Below, one piece after another: positions 27,799 to 37,266 of a DNA stretch of 64,000 bases. The notes under the pieces were generated by a model. It searched no databases. It had not been told where the DNA came from and saw nothing but the letters and a program-made list of their open reading frames with translations. The translations under genes and the position numbers were made by a program. How positions within the stretch are numbered: position 1 is the first letter of the stretch; the number at the start of each line of letters is the position of its first letter. The DNA is from Ruminococcus flavefaciens (GTDB taxonomy: Bacteria > Bacillota > Clostridia > Oscillospirales > Ruminococcaceae): contig JAMPAU010000010.1 in the NCBI GenBank assembly GCA_023667045.1, positions 1 through 64,000 on the forward strand, given 5' to 3'.

Positions 27799-28545
27799 TC
27801 ATCTCCTGTCAAGTATCAGATTAATTATATCAGCAGTATGGTTCTGAGGGAAAAAATGTCCGCCGGAATACTTTTCAAGTGAAAACTGTGCAGATGTATA
27901 TTTTTCCCAAAGCTGACAGTCTTTTTCTGTTACGCTGTCATCTTCAGTACCTATCATACATATTATGGGACAATCAAGCTTTATTTTGGGTTTACGTGTG
28001 TACATTTCACACAAATGGAAATCCTTTCTGACAATAGGAAAAAAATAACTGCAAAATTCCGGTGAAGAAAGAAGTTCAGAATCCATTTGCTCATATCCGT
28101 TAAGTATCTCTGTAAGTTCTTCGTCTGAAGCACTGACAGCACTTCTTCCGGTTATCTGAATCTCCGGAATAACAGGTGCAGAAGCTCCCGAAACCACAAG
28201 CAATTTAGGAGTTATGCCGTATTTTGTTTTAAGCTGATATGCAGTTTCATATGCAATAAAAGCCCCCATACTGTGACCGAAAATAATAACAGGTTTGTCA
28301 AATATGCCCCTGCATTCCCTTATAAAGCACTCAACAAGTTTTTCAATATTTTCAGGTAGTTCCTCGTCGATTCTGCTTGACCTCATTGGCAATTCAACCG
28401 CACAGAGTTCTACATTGTCACCGCATAATTCTGCCCAAGGAAGATACCATGAGGCATTCCCTCCGGCATGGTGAAAACAGATTAATCTGTATTCAGCGTC
28501 AGCATTTTCCTTTCGCCTAAAAAACCATTTATCTGACGTTTTCAT
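27799..28545 (-). CDS. Type II thioesterase of the NRPS/PKS system
   Basis: 248 residues of alpha/beta hydrolase fold, matching GrsT/RifR-type editing thioesterases. The N-terminus reads RLICFHHAGGNASWYLPW, the nucleophile is Ser in FGHSMGAFIAYE, and the catalytic His is in SGGHFFPQN. It removes misprimed acyl groups from carrier domains and could also release product, since no integrated thioesterase is present. It lies between the two NRPS genes with gaps of under ten bases. Confidence 0.93.
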   Translation of the reverse strand: MKTSDKWFFRRKENADAEYRLICFHHAGGNASWYLPWAELCGDNVELCAVELPMRSSRIDEELPENIEKLVECFIRECRGIFDKPVIIFGHSMGAFIAYETAYQLKTKYGITPKLLVVSGASAPVIPEIQITGRSAVSASDEELTEILNGYEQMDSELLSSPEFCSYFFPIVRKDFHLCEMYTRKPKIKLDCPIICMIGTEDDSVTEKDCQLWEKYTSAQFSLEKYSGGHFFPQNHTADIINLILDRR

Positions 28546-28549
28546 TTTA

Positions 28550-31500
28550 TCACCTCTCAGATTCTGATTTCAGCTTTTCAATGTACTCAGCCATTTTCTC
28601 AAAAACAGCATATCTGAAAATCATGCCTATTCTTAACTCCACATTAAATTTCTTATTCACTGCATAAATCAGACTGGTTGCTTTCAATGAATTTCCGCCC
28701 AGTTCAAAATAATCAGAGTTACGGCTTATTGTTTTAACGGACAGATTTTCTTTCCAAATATCAGCAAGGATTTTTTCAGTTTTGCCTACAAATTCTACTG
28801 ATTCTGTCTCAGTCTCTATATTATCCGGTACTTTAAGAGCCTTGCGGTCAAGTTTGCCGTTTTTTGTAACAGGCATACTTTCCAGTCTGATTATTATTTT
28901 AGGGAGCATATAACTTGGTATACGTTCTTTAAGAAAACTGAGTATTTCATTTTCACTAATATCAGTTTCCTTATCGGCAGTATAAAAAAGAGCTATTGAC
29001 CTTGAGCCATTTTTTTCATAAACTACTGCTGATGTTTTTAAAATACCTCTGCACTGTTCTGTCTCCGATTCAATCTCTCCGAGTTCGATACGATGACCCT
29101 TAATTTTTACCTGAAAATCAGTTCTGCCTAAAAATTCAATCATGCCGTCCGACCAGAAACGACCGCTGTCGCCTGTCCTGTACCATTTCATGCCGTTTTC
29201 ATAGACAAATTTCTTAGCAGTAAGTTCTTCCGAGTTGAAATATCCCACAGCAGTACCTGCTCCGCCTATCCAAAGTTCGCCGGCTACCCAGTCGGGACAA
29301 TCACGACCCCAGCTATCAACAACACGGTATATCTGTGCTTTTAGTGCGTTTCCGTAAGGAATGCTTTTCCATTCTGCCGGAACTTTATCCGGAACTACAA
29401 GAAGATTAGACCATATTGACGCTTCTGTAGCTCCGCCCATAGCATATATTTTACATTGAGGAATTATTTTTCTGCATCTCTCAACAAGCGGTATACCTAT
29501 CCAGTCACCAGAGAGCATTATTGTTCTCAAAGGAAGTGAAACGGCACGCTGTTCAGCAGAAGTGATAAGCATATCAAAAAGAATCGGTACGCTGTTCCAA
29601 ATGCTTATGTTATTGTCAGTTATTATATTTGTCCATTTGTCAGCGTCTTTTACTATCTGTCCGGACAATATATAAAGAGTTCCCCCTACCGACGACATAC
29701 CGAAAATATCATAAACTGAAAGGTCAAAATCTGTAGCCGAAACTCCAAGCACAGAATCGTTTTCAGTTGCGACAATACGCATATTTATGTCATTTATAGT
29801 ATTCATTGCACTTTGATGAGATATTTCAACGCCTTTAGGCTCACCTGTAGAACCCGAAGTCATTATTATATATGCACTGTCATCTGCACTGATTCTGGGA
29901 GCAATATACTGTATAGTGTCTTCTGTCGATTTATAAGGAGATACGGAAATGACACCTTCCGGAATCTGTTCTTTGTCTGTAACCACAAATTTTATATCAA
30001 GTGAGACAAAAATCTTATTAAGACGCTGTTCGGGCTGGTCGTAACTTACTGGAACATAACATCCTCCTGCAAGAATAACGCCATAAATGGCAATAATCTG
30101 CTCTGCACCACGTGAAAGCATTATAGCGGTTGTCTGACCCTTTTTCAGTCCGGCTTTCTGAAGTCTTCCGGCAACATCACGGCTTTTTTCAAAAAGTTCC
30201 GCATATGTTATCTTTTCGCCTGTCTCACATATGTAAAGTGCGGTTTTATCCGGCATTTCCTTTGAATTGCGAATAAGTCCGTCTGTAAGCAGTCCGGTAT
30301 GCTCCGGATATTCTTCAAACGTTTCCTCAATTGTCTTGCGGATATAATTATCAGAAATTTCGGGATATATAACCGTATTCCAATCAGTTGAATCATCTGC
30401 AAGACGGTGAAGATATTTAATAAACGTTTTAAACATATCATCGGTCATTCCGTTTGGGAAAAGTTCGTCTGCCGTATCCCATACAAGCGAAAGCTCGCCG
30501 TTACGCTCGAAAACCTGACAGTCAATCCATACCTGAGGAGTCTGTGAAATCATATAATTTATTTCACCGATATTCTGTGCAAAATCATCATTAATAAAAT
30601 CCATTCCGATATTGCAGGCAAAAACTACTGGTGCAAAGTCTCTCTGACCCGAATATTTTTTCTGAAGAACTCGCTGAATCTGTACTCCGCTGTATGACGC
30701 ATACCTCATATCACGGATAAAGTCGGAACTTACTTTCTTTATGTTGTCACCAAAAGTCTTTTTTTCAGTGAAATCCTGTTCTGAAAGCAGAAGCGTTGTA
30801 AAGTCTGCTACTGCATTCTGTACATTGCCAAACTCCTCACTTCTGTCAAAAAGAGGCATATTAATAAGAAACTTGTCATTCCTGCTCCAACGGTGGATAG
30901 TCTGAGAATAAGCAGTAAGAAGTACCATCGCCGGAGTAACTCCGAAATCAGCAGAACGTTTTTTCAGCTTATCCCATTCAGCAGAAGAAACTGTATCTAT
31001 GTGGTGGCTTACTTTCATTTCTGTTATCTGTTCCGGAGATTTTGCAAGAGGAATATCCGGTCTCAAAGAAAGAGTTTCTATGCGTTCCTGCCAGTATTTT
31101 TCAGATTTTTCATATTCTTCACGACGTTCTTTTCTGGCAGTTTCAATATAATCCGCAAAACTCCATTTCGGGTCGGTCTCCGGAAGTTTTTCATAACAGT
31201 AATACTGTGCAATATCACGCAGAACAATCTTGATACTCTGAACGTCGCAGACAATAAGTGCAAAGTCAATTATTGTCATGCTTTTTCCATTGCTAAGTAT
31301 ACAATGTTGCATACCTGCCGTTTCGCCGTCTTCAAGACGGAAAAGACGATGAGAGAGTTTGTTTCTGAGTTCTGAAAGGCGTATCTCCTGTTCTTCTTCA
31401 CTCATACCGCTGAAATCATAAATATGAAAAGAATCGGGATAAGGCTCAGACATAGTAACCTGTTTGCCGTCTTTAGTAAATTTCGTATGGAGCATTGAAT

Positions 31501-31945
31501 GGGCAGAAAGTATTTTCTTCCATGATTCTTCAAGACGAGAAACATTTACATCATGTCCTGCAAACTCATAATATGCATGACAGTCCACATTACCCATAGG
31601 CTGTTCACTTCCACGCCCTACCCAGTAAGAATACTGAACATCTGTCATATTATAGGGAGTATTTATATTTTCTGTACTTGATTTTTCCTTTATGTCGGAC
31701 TTCTTTATGTTTTTGTTTAAGCCTTTTTTTTCAATCAGTTCAGCCCATGCAGAAAGTGTCTGATTTTCCATGAGGTCAGCAAAACTTACCTTAACGCCGT
31801 TCTTACGGAAAAATCCGGCTATTTTCATTATCTGCAAAGAATTAACACCCAGCTGTATAAGGCTTGTATTTTTATCAAAGTTTTTTGTTTCACCAAAAAC
31901 CTTTTCGATTGCCTTTGAAATCAGTTCATCTGTCTGACTAATCAT
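28550..31945 (-). CDS. NRPS, ArCP-Cy-A(Cys)-PCP
   Basis: 1,131 residues. An N-terminal carrier (about 1-75, Ser36 in LGVNSLQIM) should receive the aryl acid from the adjacent AMP ligase. The heterocyclization domain (about 95-510) keeps Asp234 and Ser237 of DxxxxDxxS, but the first Asp position is Ala229, with an Asp two residues earlier. The A domain (about 560-1035; TSGSTGEPKG) has pocket residues read as D-L-Y-N-M-S-M-I-W, close to the cysteine code of pyochelin and yersiniabactin synthetases. The C-terminal PCP has Ser1086 in FELGGNSLKAT. The expected product is an aryl-thiazoline thioester. There is no epimerase insert like that of PchE. The start overlaps the ligase stop by one base. 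Confidence 0.94.
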   Translation of the reverse strand: MISQTDELISKAIEKVFGETKNFDKNTSLIQLGVNSLQIMKIAGFFRKNGVKVSFADLMENQTLSAWAELIEKKGLNKNIKKSDIKEKSSTENINTPYNMTDVQYSYWVGRGSEQPMGNVDCHAYYEFAGHDVNVSRLEESWKKILSAHSMLHTKFTKDGKQVTMSEPYPDSFHIYDFSGMSEEEQEIRLSELRNKLSHRLFRLEDGETAGMQHCILSNGKSMTIIDFALIVCDVQSIKIVLRDIAQYYCYEKLPETDPKWSFADYIETARKERREEYEKSEKYWQERIETLSLRPDIPLAKSPEQITEMKVSHHIDTVSSAEWDKLKKRSADFGVTPAMVLLTAYSQTIHRWSRNDKFLINMPLFDRSEEFGNVQNAVADFTTLLLSEQDFTEKKTFGDNIKKVSSDFIRDMRYASYSGVQIQRVLQKKYSGQRDFAPVVFACNIGMDFINDDFAQNIGEINYMISQTPQVWIDCQVFERNGELSLVWDTADELFPNGMTDDMFKTFIKYLHRLADDSTDWNTVIYPEISDNYIRKTIEETFEEYPEHTGLLTDGLIRNSKEMPDKTALYICETGEKITYAELFEKSRDVAGRLQKAGLKKGQTTAIMLSRGAEQIIAIYGVILAGGCYVPVSYDQPEQRLNKIFVSLDIKFVVTDKEQIPEGVISVSPYKSTEDTIQYIAPRISADDSAYIIMTSGSTGEPKGVEISHQSAMNTINDINMRIVATENDSVLGVSATDFDLSVYDIFGMSSVGGTLYILSGQIVKDADKWTNIITDNNISIWNSVPILFDMLITSAEQRAVSLPLRTIMLSGDWIGIPLVERCRKIIPQCKIYAMGGATEASIWSNLLVVPDKVPAEWKSIPYGNALKAQIYRVVDSWGRDCPDWVAGELWIGGAGTAVGYFNSEELTAKKFVYENGMKWYRTGDSGRFWSDGMIEFLGRTDFQVKIKGHRIELGEIESETEQCRGILKTSAVVYEKNGSRSIALFYTADKETDISENEILSFLKERIPSYMLPKIIIRLESMPVTKNGKLDRKALKVPDNIETETESVEFVGKTEKILADIWKENLSVKTISRNSDYFELGGNSLKATSLIYAVNKKFNVELRIGMIFRYAVFEKMAEYIEKLKSESER

Positions 31946-33537
31946 TATATCATCTCCTGTTCATTATTCTGTACCATACGGACAAGTTCCTTTTTATCCG
32001 GCTTACCGATAGCTGTAAGAGGTATCATATCAATTTTCACTGCCGAATCCGGAAGCTTATACGAGGCAACGCCACACTCGTTGAGATATGTTCTTATCCA
32101 TGAAAGCGAAATATCATCTTTATCAGTAACTACAAACGCACATATCCTGTTGCCGAGCATTTCGTCCGGAATACCCACAACTACCGCCTGTTCTATGTCA
32201 CTGCTCTCCACAAGTATTCTCTCCAGCTCTGACGGCATTATTTTTTCGCCTGCACGGTTTATCTGTTCCTTTACACGACCGGTAATATGAAGATTGCCGT
32301 CTTCATCAATAAAGGCACAGTCACCTGTACGGTAGAATCCGTCCTCACGGAAAGAAACCATATCTGCTTCCGGATTGTTATAATAATTCTGTATAGTATA
32401 AGGTCCTCGTAAAAGAAGTTCTCCTTCAGTGTTTGCCGGTGCAAAATCGCCGTTTACAGATTCAATGCACATTTCATCTCCGGAAGATATAGGCTTTCCT
32501 TGACAGCAGGCAGTCTGTTCTGCCGTCATATTCTCATCTGTAATACAGTTAAGACCCTCTGCTGTGCCATATACCTGCCTTACTTTACAATTGAAAGCAC
32601 TTTCGGCACTCATAAGAACCGGCTCTGTCAGAAGTGAACCGCCTACAAGTATAGTCTTCAAGGAATCAAGCTCTGTTTCTTCCCACTCTGCCATTTCACT
32701 GCACAAGGCAAGGAGAGACGGAACAATAGCGGTTATTGTAACCTTATGTTCTTCAATAAGTTCAAGTATCTCGTCCGGACTGCCTGTTCTTGACATGACT
32801 GTTTTTCCGCCGTTAAGCATTGTTCCGATAATTCCCGGATTTGCAAAAGTAAAATTATGCGAGGCAGAAATTGAAGCAAGAAAAACAGTATTTTCGCTCA
32901 TACCGCAAACTTCAGCGAAAACACCTGCATCGTATAAATAATCAGCATGAGTACGGGGAATAAGTTTCGGGATAGCTGTTGTACCGCCCGATACCTGCAA
33001 TACGGCTATATCTCTGAATGCAGAATCCGGCTCATCATCTGGAATTGAAATATTCATGCCTTTAGAAAAATCAAGCTCATCTGCAAAAAAAAGCCTGCAA
33101 TCAGTTCCGCTTACGCACTCCTCTGCCATATCTCCATAACTGAATCCAAGATGAGACTTAGGCACAATATATCCGGTTGGCTGTGCAACCTTAATAAAAG
33201 ACGATATTTCGCTTTTACGATGTGCCGGAAGTGCAAAAATCGGAATAGCACCAAGACGGAAAACCGCAAAAACAATTACCGCAAACTTAACTGAATTAGG
33301 TAACTGCACTATAACTCTGTCCCCACGCCGAATACCTGCACTGTACAGAAACTCAGCTCCATTATCAGCCATTTTTTGCCATTCTTTATATGTGATAGAT
33401 GTTTCGGAATCACAAACTGCCGTCCTGTTGGGGTATTTATCCGCAATGCGTGCAAGTGCCTTATAGAAAGTTTCTTCTTTCCAGAAACCCTCTCTGATGT
33501 ATTTTTCCTGAAGTTCATTTTTCAAATTCTCAGTCAT
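31945..33537 (-). CDS. Aryl-acid AMP ligase (EntE/DhbE/YbtE-like)
   Basis: 530 residues. It aligns end to end with 2,3-dihydroxybenzoate or salicylate AMP ligases: VSGGTTAIPKLIPRTH, TRGP-like LLRGPYTIQNYYNNPEA, FYRTGD and the C-terminal LPLTAIGKPDKKEL with the adenylation lysine. The aryl-acid hallmark Asn (EntE Asn235) is present as Asn228 in SASHNFTFANPG. The position that chooses dihydroxybenzoate (Ser) or salicylate (Cys), EntE residue 240, is Asn233 here, so the substrate may be a different aryl acid. It loads the ArCP of the next gene. No aryl-acid synthesis genes are nearby. Confidence 0.92.
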   Translation of the reverse strand: MTENLKNELQEKYIREGFWKEETFYKALARIADKYPNRTAVCDSETSITYKEWQKMADNGAEFLYSAGIRRGDRVIVQLPNSVKFAVIVFAVFRLGAIPIFALPAHRKSEISSFIKVAQPTGYIVPKSHLGFSYGDMAEECVSGTDCRLFFADELDFSKGMNISIPDDEPDSAFRDIAVLQVSGGTTAIPKLIPRTHADYLYDAGVFAEVCGMSENTVFLASISASHNFTFANPGIIGTMLNGGKTVMSRTGSPDEILELIEEHKVTITAIVPSLLALCSEMAEWEETELDSLKTILVGGSLLTEPVLMSAESAFNCKVRQVYGTAEGLNCITDENMTAEQTACCQGKPISSGDEMCIESVNGDFAPANTEGELLLRGPYTIQNYYNNPEADMVSFREDGFYRTGDCAFIDEDGNLHITGRVKEQINRAGEKIMPSELERILVESSDIEQAVVVGIPDEMLGNRICAFVVTDKDDISLSWIRTYLNECGVASYKLPDSAVKIDMIPLTAIGKPDKKELVRMVQNNEQEMI

Positions 33538-33542
33538 ATCAA

Positions 33543-34202
33543 TTATCCTTTCTTTGATAAGTATTCTATTACCTCTTTCATTTCAAGGAATATGATTTCA
33601 AGAGGATTGTCGGCAAATACCGAAAATGCATAGTCTTTCATTGCTGACGAAAAGACAGAAACATCATTGAATTTCTGCCAGCCGTCACTATTTTTTATTC
33701 CTAAAAATGCAGTCTGTTTAATATCATAAACAATACCGTCTCCGTTCTTTTTTCCAAACGCCTCTTTTAAAGTCCATAAACGGATAATTTCTTCATCACG
33801 TTTCTGAATGTCAGACAAATACGTTTTTTCTTCCTCAGATAAAAACATTTCCGTCACATCTTCAGATATATTTTCATAATTCTGAATATCAACGCCTATT
33901 TCAGAACTGTCAACACCGCACATCACTGCATTTCTGCAATGTGAAATATTAAAATGCACATCAGACAAGCCGGAAATGTACGGTTTTTGTGATTTTCCAA
34001 AACTAAATACCGGAATATCTTCAAAGGAAAATTCCTTGATTAATGCATATCTTAACAGCATGAAAGCAGATGCGGAATTATATTTATCTCTCTCTTTGAT
34101 ATATCTAGATAACTTTTTTATCCTCTGTAAACTAAGAAACGGCAGAAAATCCTCAAATTTACTTGTTTCATTTAATGAATCTGTCGGAAGAATATATATC
34201 AC
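33543..34202 (-). CDS. Sfp-type 4'-phosphopantetheinyl transferase
   Basis: 219 residues. It carries the Sfp family motifs FNISHCRNAVMCGV, IGVDIQNYE (metal-binding Asp) and LWTLKEAFGKKNG (Glu and Lys). It transfers phosphopantetheine from CoA to the serines of the carrier domains encoded around it. It lies directly before the AMP ligase gene and one base after the Fe-S protein gene, so the operon carries its own activator. Confidence 0.93.
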   Translation of the reverse strand: MIYILPTDSLNETSKFEDFLPFLSLQRIKKLSRYIKERDKYNSASAFMLLRYALIKEFSFEDIPVFSFGKSQKPYISGLSDVHFNISHCRNAVMCGVDSSEIGVDIQNYENISEDVTEMFLSEEEKTYLSDIQKRDEEIIRLWTLKEAFGKKNGDGIVYDIKQTAFLGIKNSDGWQKFNDVSVFSSAMKDYAFSVFADNPLEIIFLEMKEVIEYLSKKG

Positions 34203-34203
34203 T

Positions 34204-36222
34204 TCAACTGCACCATGCCTTTCTTATCCATTCTGCAACTACAGAAAGGAGTTTTTCACGGTCTTCTGCAATTTTCACTGCAACGTCTTTTACGTCCTGA
34301 TTATATTCAGAAAAATTTATACCACCGTCAGTACATATTCTGTTTTCAAGTCCGTATATTCTAAGAATCCGTCTGATTTTGTCATTGTCATCAGTAATAC
34401 AGAAACTCTTTCCGGACATCATACACAAAAGCATAACAGCATATGAGTCAGTAATGATCTTGTCTGAATTTTCAAGAATATACAGAGTTTCGCATGGGTT
34501 TTCTTTCAGTTGCACGTCATTTAGAATCACAGCATAATTTTCCGTCAAACTGCATTTTCTGCCATACGAAAAATATAATTCGGGAGGCTGAATAAGTATC
34601 AGTTCCGGAACAAACATTACATCTGTATCAAGAATTTCACTAAGTTCTGCTGACTGTTCAGATGATGACAGTGATAAAAAGTCAAACTCGTAAAACCTGT
34701 CATAAAACAGCTCTCTCAGTTCGTCGTCACATCTTTCAAGACGGTCGCCGAGTTCAAGCCCCAAAGCAAGACGTGGAATATCAGCATTTACAAAATCAAA
34801 TAAATAACAGGTATCAGATTCAGTATTATCCCATACCGGCGAACCGACAAGAATAAACATTTTAGTAATATAATTAAGTCCTGTCATCATCTGCCTGTCG
34901 CTTACCGGAGAAAGAACCGAAACGTCTCTATATAATAACTTCTGGATATTATTTTTCTTGAAATGATATTCACTGCATTCCGGCAATATAAAATCCGGAA
35001 CGTCCATAAATGCACAGTTCATGCCAAGACTGCCGAAAAGACTGTTTATCGCTATCGAACGCAATACCGATTCCGGCGTGCCGTCTGAGTGACCGGAAAA
35101 AACAAGTGCGTCATATTTTTTCCTCAGAGATTCTGAAACTGCATTTTTAAGTGTAGATTTTTCAACGGCACTGAAAAAATGTTTTCTTCCGGCATGAGAG
35201 ACTGACGGCTTATACATACTGAAATTATGAGATACAGCATTTCTTATATCAGTACAGTGAATATGAATATCTCCGGCACTGCTGACAGATTCTTCAAAAA
35301 GCCACTGACCCTTTGTGCTGTTTATAACCGCAAGTGAGTTTCCCTTTGGATTCAGACCTTTTCGCTCTTTCGGGTCGGCAGGTATATAGTCGCCTATTGT
35401 TATATCGCCGAGCCTTTCTGTCTGTGCAAAAGGACATCTGTGACAATTAATACCTATGCTAAGACCCGAAAAATACGCTTTATAGTAGGAGCATTTATCT
35501 GCACGTTCTTCATAAACTTTACCGTATCTGTCAACAATTTTCAGACAATAGCCTTCTTCAGCAGACATCTGTTTATCCTTGCTCCTAAAGCAAACTGAAC
35601 TGAAACGAGTATCTGCAAATTCCTCACTGATAAATTTATTCCAGAGACCATAAGAAGATACTCCGTGACAGACAATATCAACAGTAAAAAGCCTTTCGGG
35701 ATTATTGCCGATAAAATTATACAAGCCTGCTATCTGACATGGCGTACCGGAAAAAAGCACATATTTTCCGCTGTCAAGTTCATGCTTTATTCTTTTCAGA
35801 ACATCAGCAGAAATATAACTCTGAACATACTTGCTCCCATAAATTTTATGAACATCTGAAATACCGGCGACTATATGATTTACAGTATTATCTTCAAGGT
35901 CGTATACTGCTCCGCATATCACTCCGCCCCTGCTCAAAACAAATTCGGAAAGAATCTGAAAAAGTCCGCCCGACGCACTTTTCATGCACCTTTTGTCATC
36001 TGCATACACGCTGTAATACTGCTGTACAAAATCCTCTTTTTTTCTTGTTTCGGGCTGATAATCCATAGGACAGACATTTATGCATTTTCTGCATTTAATA
36101 CATTTATCCATGCTTACCTGCGGAATGTAAAAGCCTTGTTTATCAAGTCCAAATGATACTGCATTCACCGGACAGACTGCCGAACAAGCTCCGCAACCAT
36201 AGCAATTAACTTTTTCTGTCAT
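34204..36222 (-). CDS. Fe-S FrhB-like protein fused to a pyruvyl-transferase-like domain
   Basis: 672 residues. Two [4Fe-4S] clusters are predicted from YGCGACSAVCPVNAV and CIKCRKCINVCPMDY. Next comes the F420 hydrogenase/dehydrogenase beta-subunit domain (about 70-370), with GGLFQILSEFVLSRGGVICG and FSGTPCQIAGLYNF. The C-terminal half (about 375-672) looks like a degenerate polysaccharide pyruvyl transferase (FILVGSPVWDN, KIITDSYAVMLLCMMSGK). Such fusions usually occur in polysaccharide loci; here it sits in an NRPS operon and may carry out a flavin or Fe-S dependent redox step or a ketal-like modification. The role is unproven. It overlaps the upstream gene by four bases. Confidence 0.8.
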   Translation of the reverse strand: MTEKVNCYGCGACSAVCPVNAVSFGLDKQGFYIPQVSMDKCIKCRKCINVCPMDYQPETRKKEDFVQQYYSVYADDKRCMKSASGGLFQILSEFVLSRGGVICGAVYDLEDNTVNHIVAGISDVHKIYGSKYVQSYISADVLKRIKHELDSGKYVLFSGTPCQIAGLYNFIGNNPERLFTVDIVCHGVSSYGLWNKFISEEFADTRFSSVCFRSKDKQMSAEEGYCLKIVDRYGKVYEERADKCSYYKAYFSGLSIGINCHRCPFAQTERLGDITIGDYIPADPKERKGLNPKGNSLAVINSTKGQWLFEESVSSAGDIHIHCTDIRNAVSHNFSMYKPSVSHAGRKHFFSAVEKSTLKNAVSESLRKKYDALVFSGHSDGTPESVLRSIAINSLFGSLGMNCAFMDVPDFILPECSEYHFKKNNIQKLLYRDVSVLSPVSDRQMMTGLNYITKMFILVGSPVWDNTESDTCYLFDFVNADIPRLALGLELGDRLERCDDELRELFYDRFYEFDFLSLSSSEQSAELSEILDTDVMFVPELILIQPPELYFSYGRKCSLTENYAVILNDVQLKENPCETLYILENSDKIITDSYAVMLLCMMSGKSFCITDDNDKIRRILRIYGLENRICTDGGINFSEYNQDVKDVAVKIAEDREKLLSVVAEWIRKAWCS

Positions 36223-37223
36223 TTCTTTCGCCTCAATCTGAGACAGGCAAGTTTTTCAATTATATATGCAATAACAACAAGTATTCCGGTAAGCAACAAA
36301 AGAACGGCAAATACATTCTTCTTTTCAGATTTTATACTTGTGTGCTTTACATACAGTTTCAGAACGCCCGAATCTTCTATTTTTCCTTTGAATTTGTTTT
36401 TTAATGCCGTGTCTGTATAGGCTGTCTCTCCATATATATTAACAGAAGAATTAGGAGCGACTTCCCATGTTTTTATCGGAGATGAAGTGTCATTTATTTC
36501 ATAAAGCTCAACTGTAACTTTTTCTGTAGGCTCTGTATATTTTTCATAGCCGAGAGTTTCAGGCACAGGGTTTTCTTCTACATTAAACGCCGAAATCCAA
36601 CGGCTGATTATTTTTCCGTCTTCGTCGTAATATGTAAACTCACGGCATGACAGTGTTTCGGGGTCAAGGATATATTCATCGTAACCGTCAAGCCAGTCTA
36701 CTCCGGAGTAGTCTATTCCCCATATATAATTGCCGTCCTTATAATCAATAATGATATTCTGCTGTTCCTCAAAGAAATTATTGTATGTATCGACATCAAC
36801 CTTTGAAATATATGAACTTAACATGACACGGGGACGAGGTTCGGGAGCAATTGAAATTCTGTACATAAGCTCATCACTCGACTTGCAAAAAAGGTAATAT
36901 TCCGGCTGGTCAAGCTTGCTGTCGTAACTCAATGCATAATCTTCAGTGACAATCTCATATGAAGAATCATCTGTATATTTTATATAAAAAGATTTGTCGT
37001 CTTCCTCAGTATAAAAAGCCTTGCACGGATTTTTTTCTGAGATATAGTCCATATACATATTATCATATTTTTCACAATAAACGATAAAGTTATTTGCTTC
37101 AACTACGTCTTTCAGTGTAGGCAGTTCTGCTTTACTCTCTGCCATAGCAGGCATTTCAGAAAACATCAATCCAAATACAACCGCTCCGGCTGATATTAAC
37201 GTTTTAATTCCTGTAAATTTCAT
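36219..37223 (-). CDS. Secreted, membrane-anchored protein of unknown function
   Basis: 334 residues. An N-terminal signal peptide (LISAGAVVFGLMFSEMPAMA) is followed by an acidic, Tyr-rich extracytoplasmic domain (about 30-295). A single transmembrane helix near the C-terminus (VFAVLLLLTGILVVIAYIIE) ends in a basic LRLRRKK tail. It is a type I membrane protein facing outward. It follows the ABC permease gene by about 40 bases and could be an accessory lipoprotein-like subunit, receptor or immunity factor for the exported product. No family is recognised. Confidence 0.7.
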   Translation of the reverse strand: MKFTGIKTLISAGAVVFGLMFSEMPAMAESKAELPTLKDVVEANNFIVYCEKYDNMYMDYISEKNPCKAFYTEEDDKSFYIKYTDDSSYEIVTEDYALSYDSKLDQPEYYLFCKSSDELMYRISIAPEPRPRVMLSSYISKVDVDTYNNFFEEQQNIIIDYKDGNYIWGIDYSGVDWLDGYDEYILDPETLSCREFTYYDEDGKIISRWISAFNVEENPVPETLGYEKYTEPTEKVTVELYEINDTSSPIKTWEVAPNSSVNIYGETAYTDTALKNKFKGKIEDSGVLKLYVKHTSIKSEKKNVFAVLLLLTGILVVIAYIIEKLACLRLRRKK

Positions 37224-37266
37224 GGTAAACCTCTTTTCTTTCAGTCAGTTCACAATATCCGTATCA

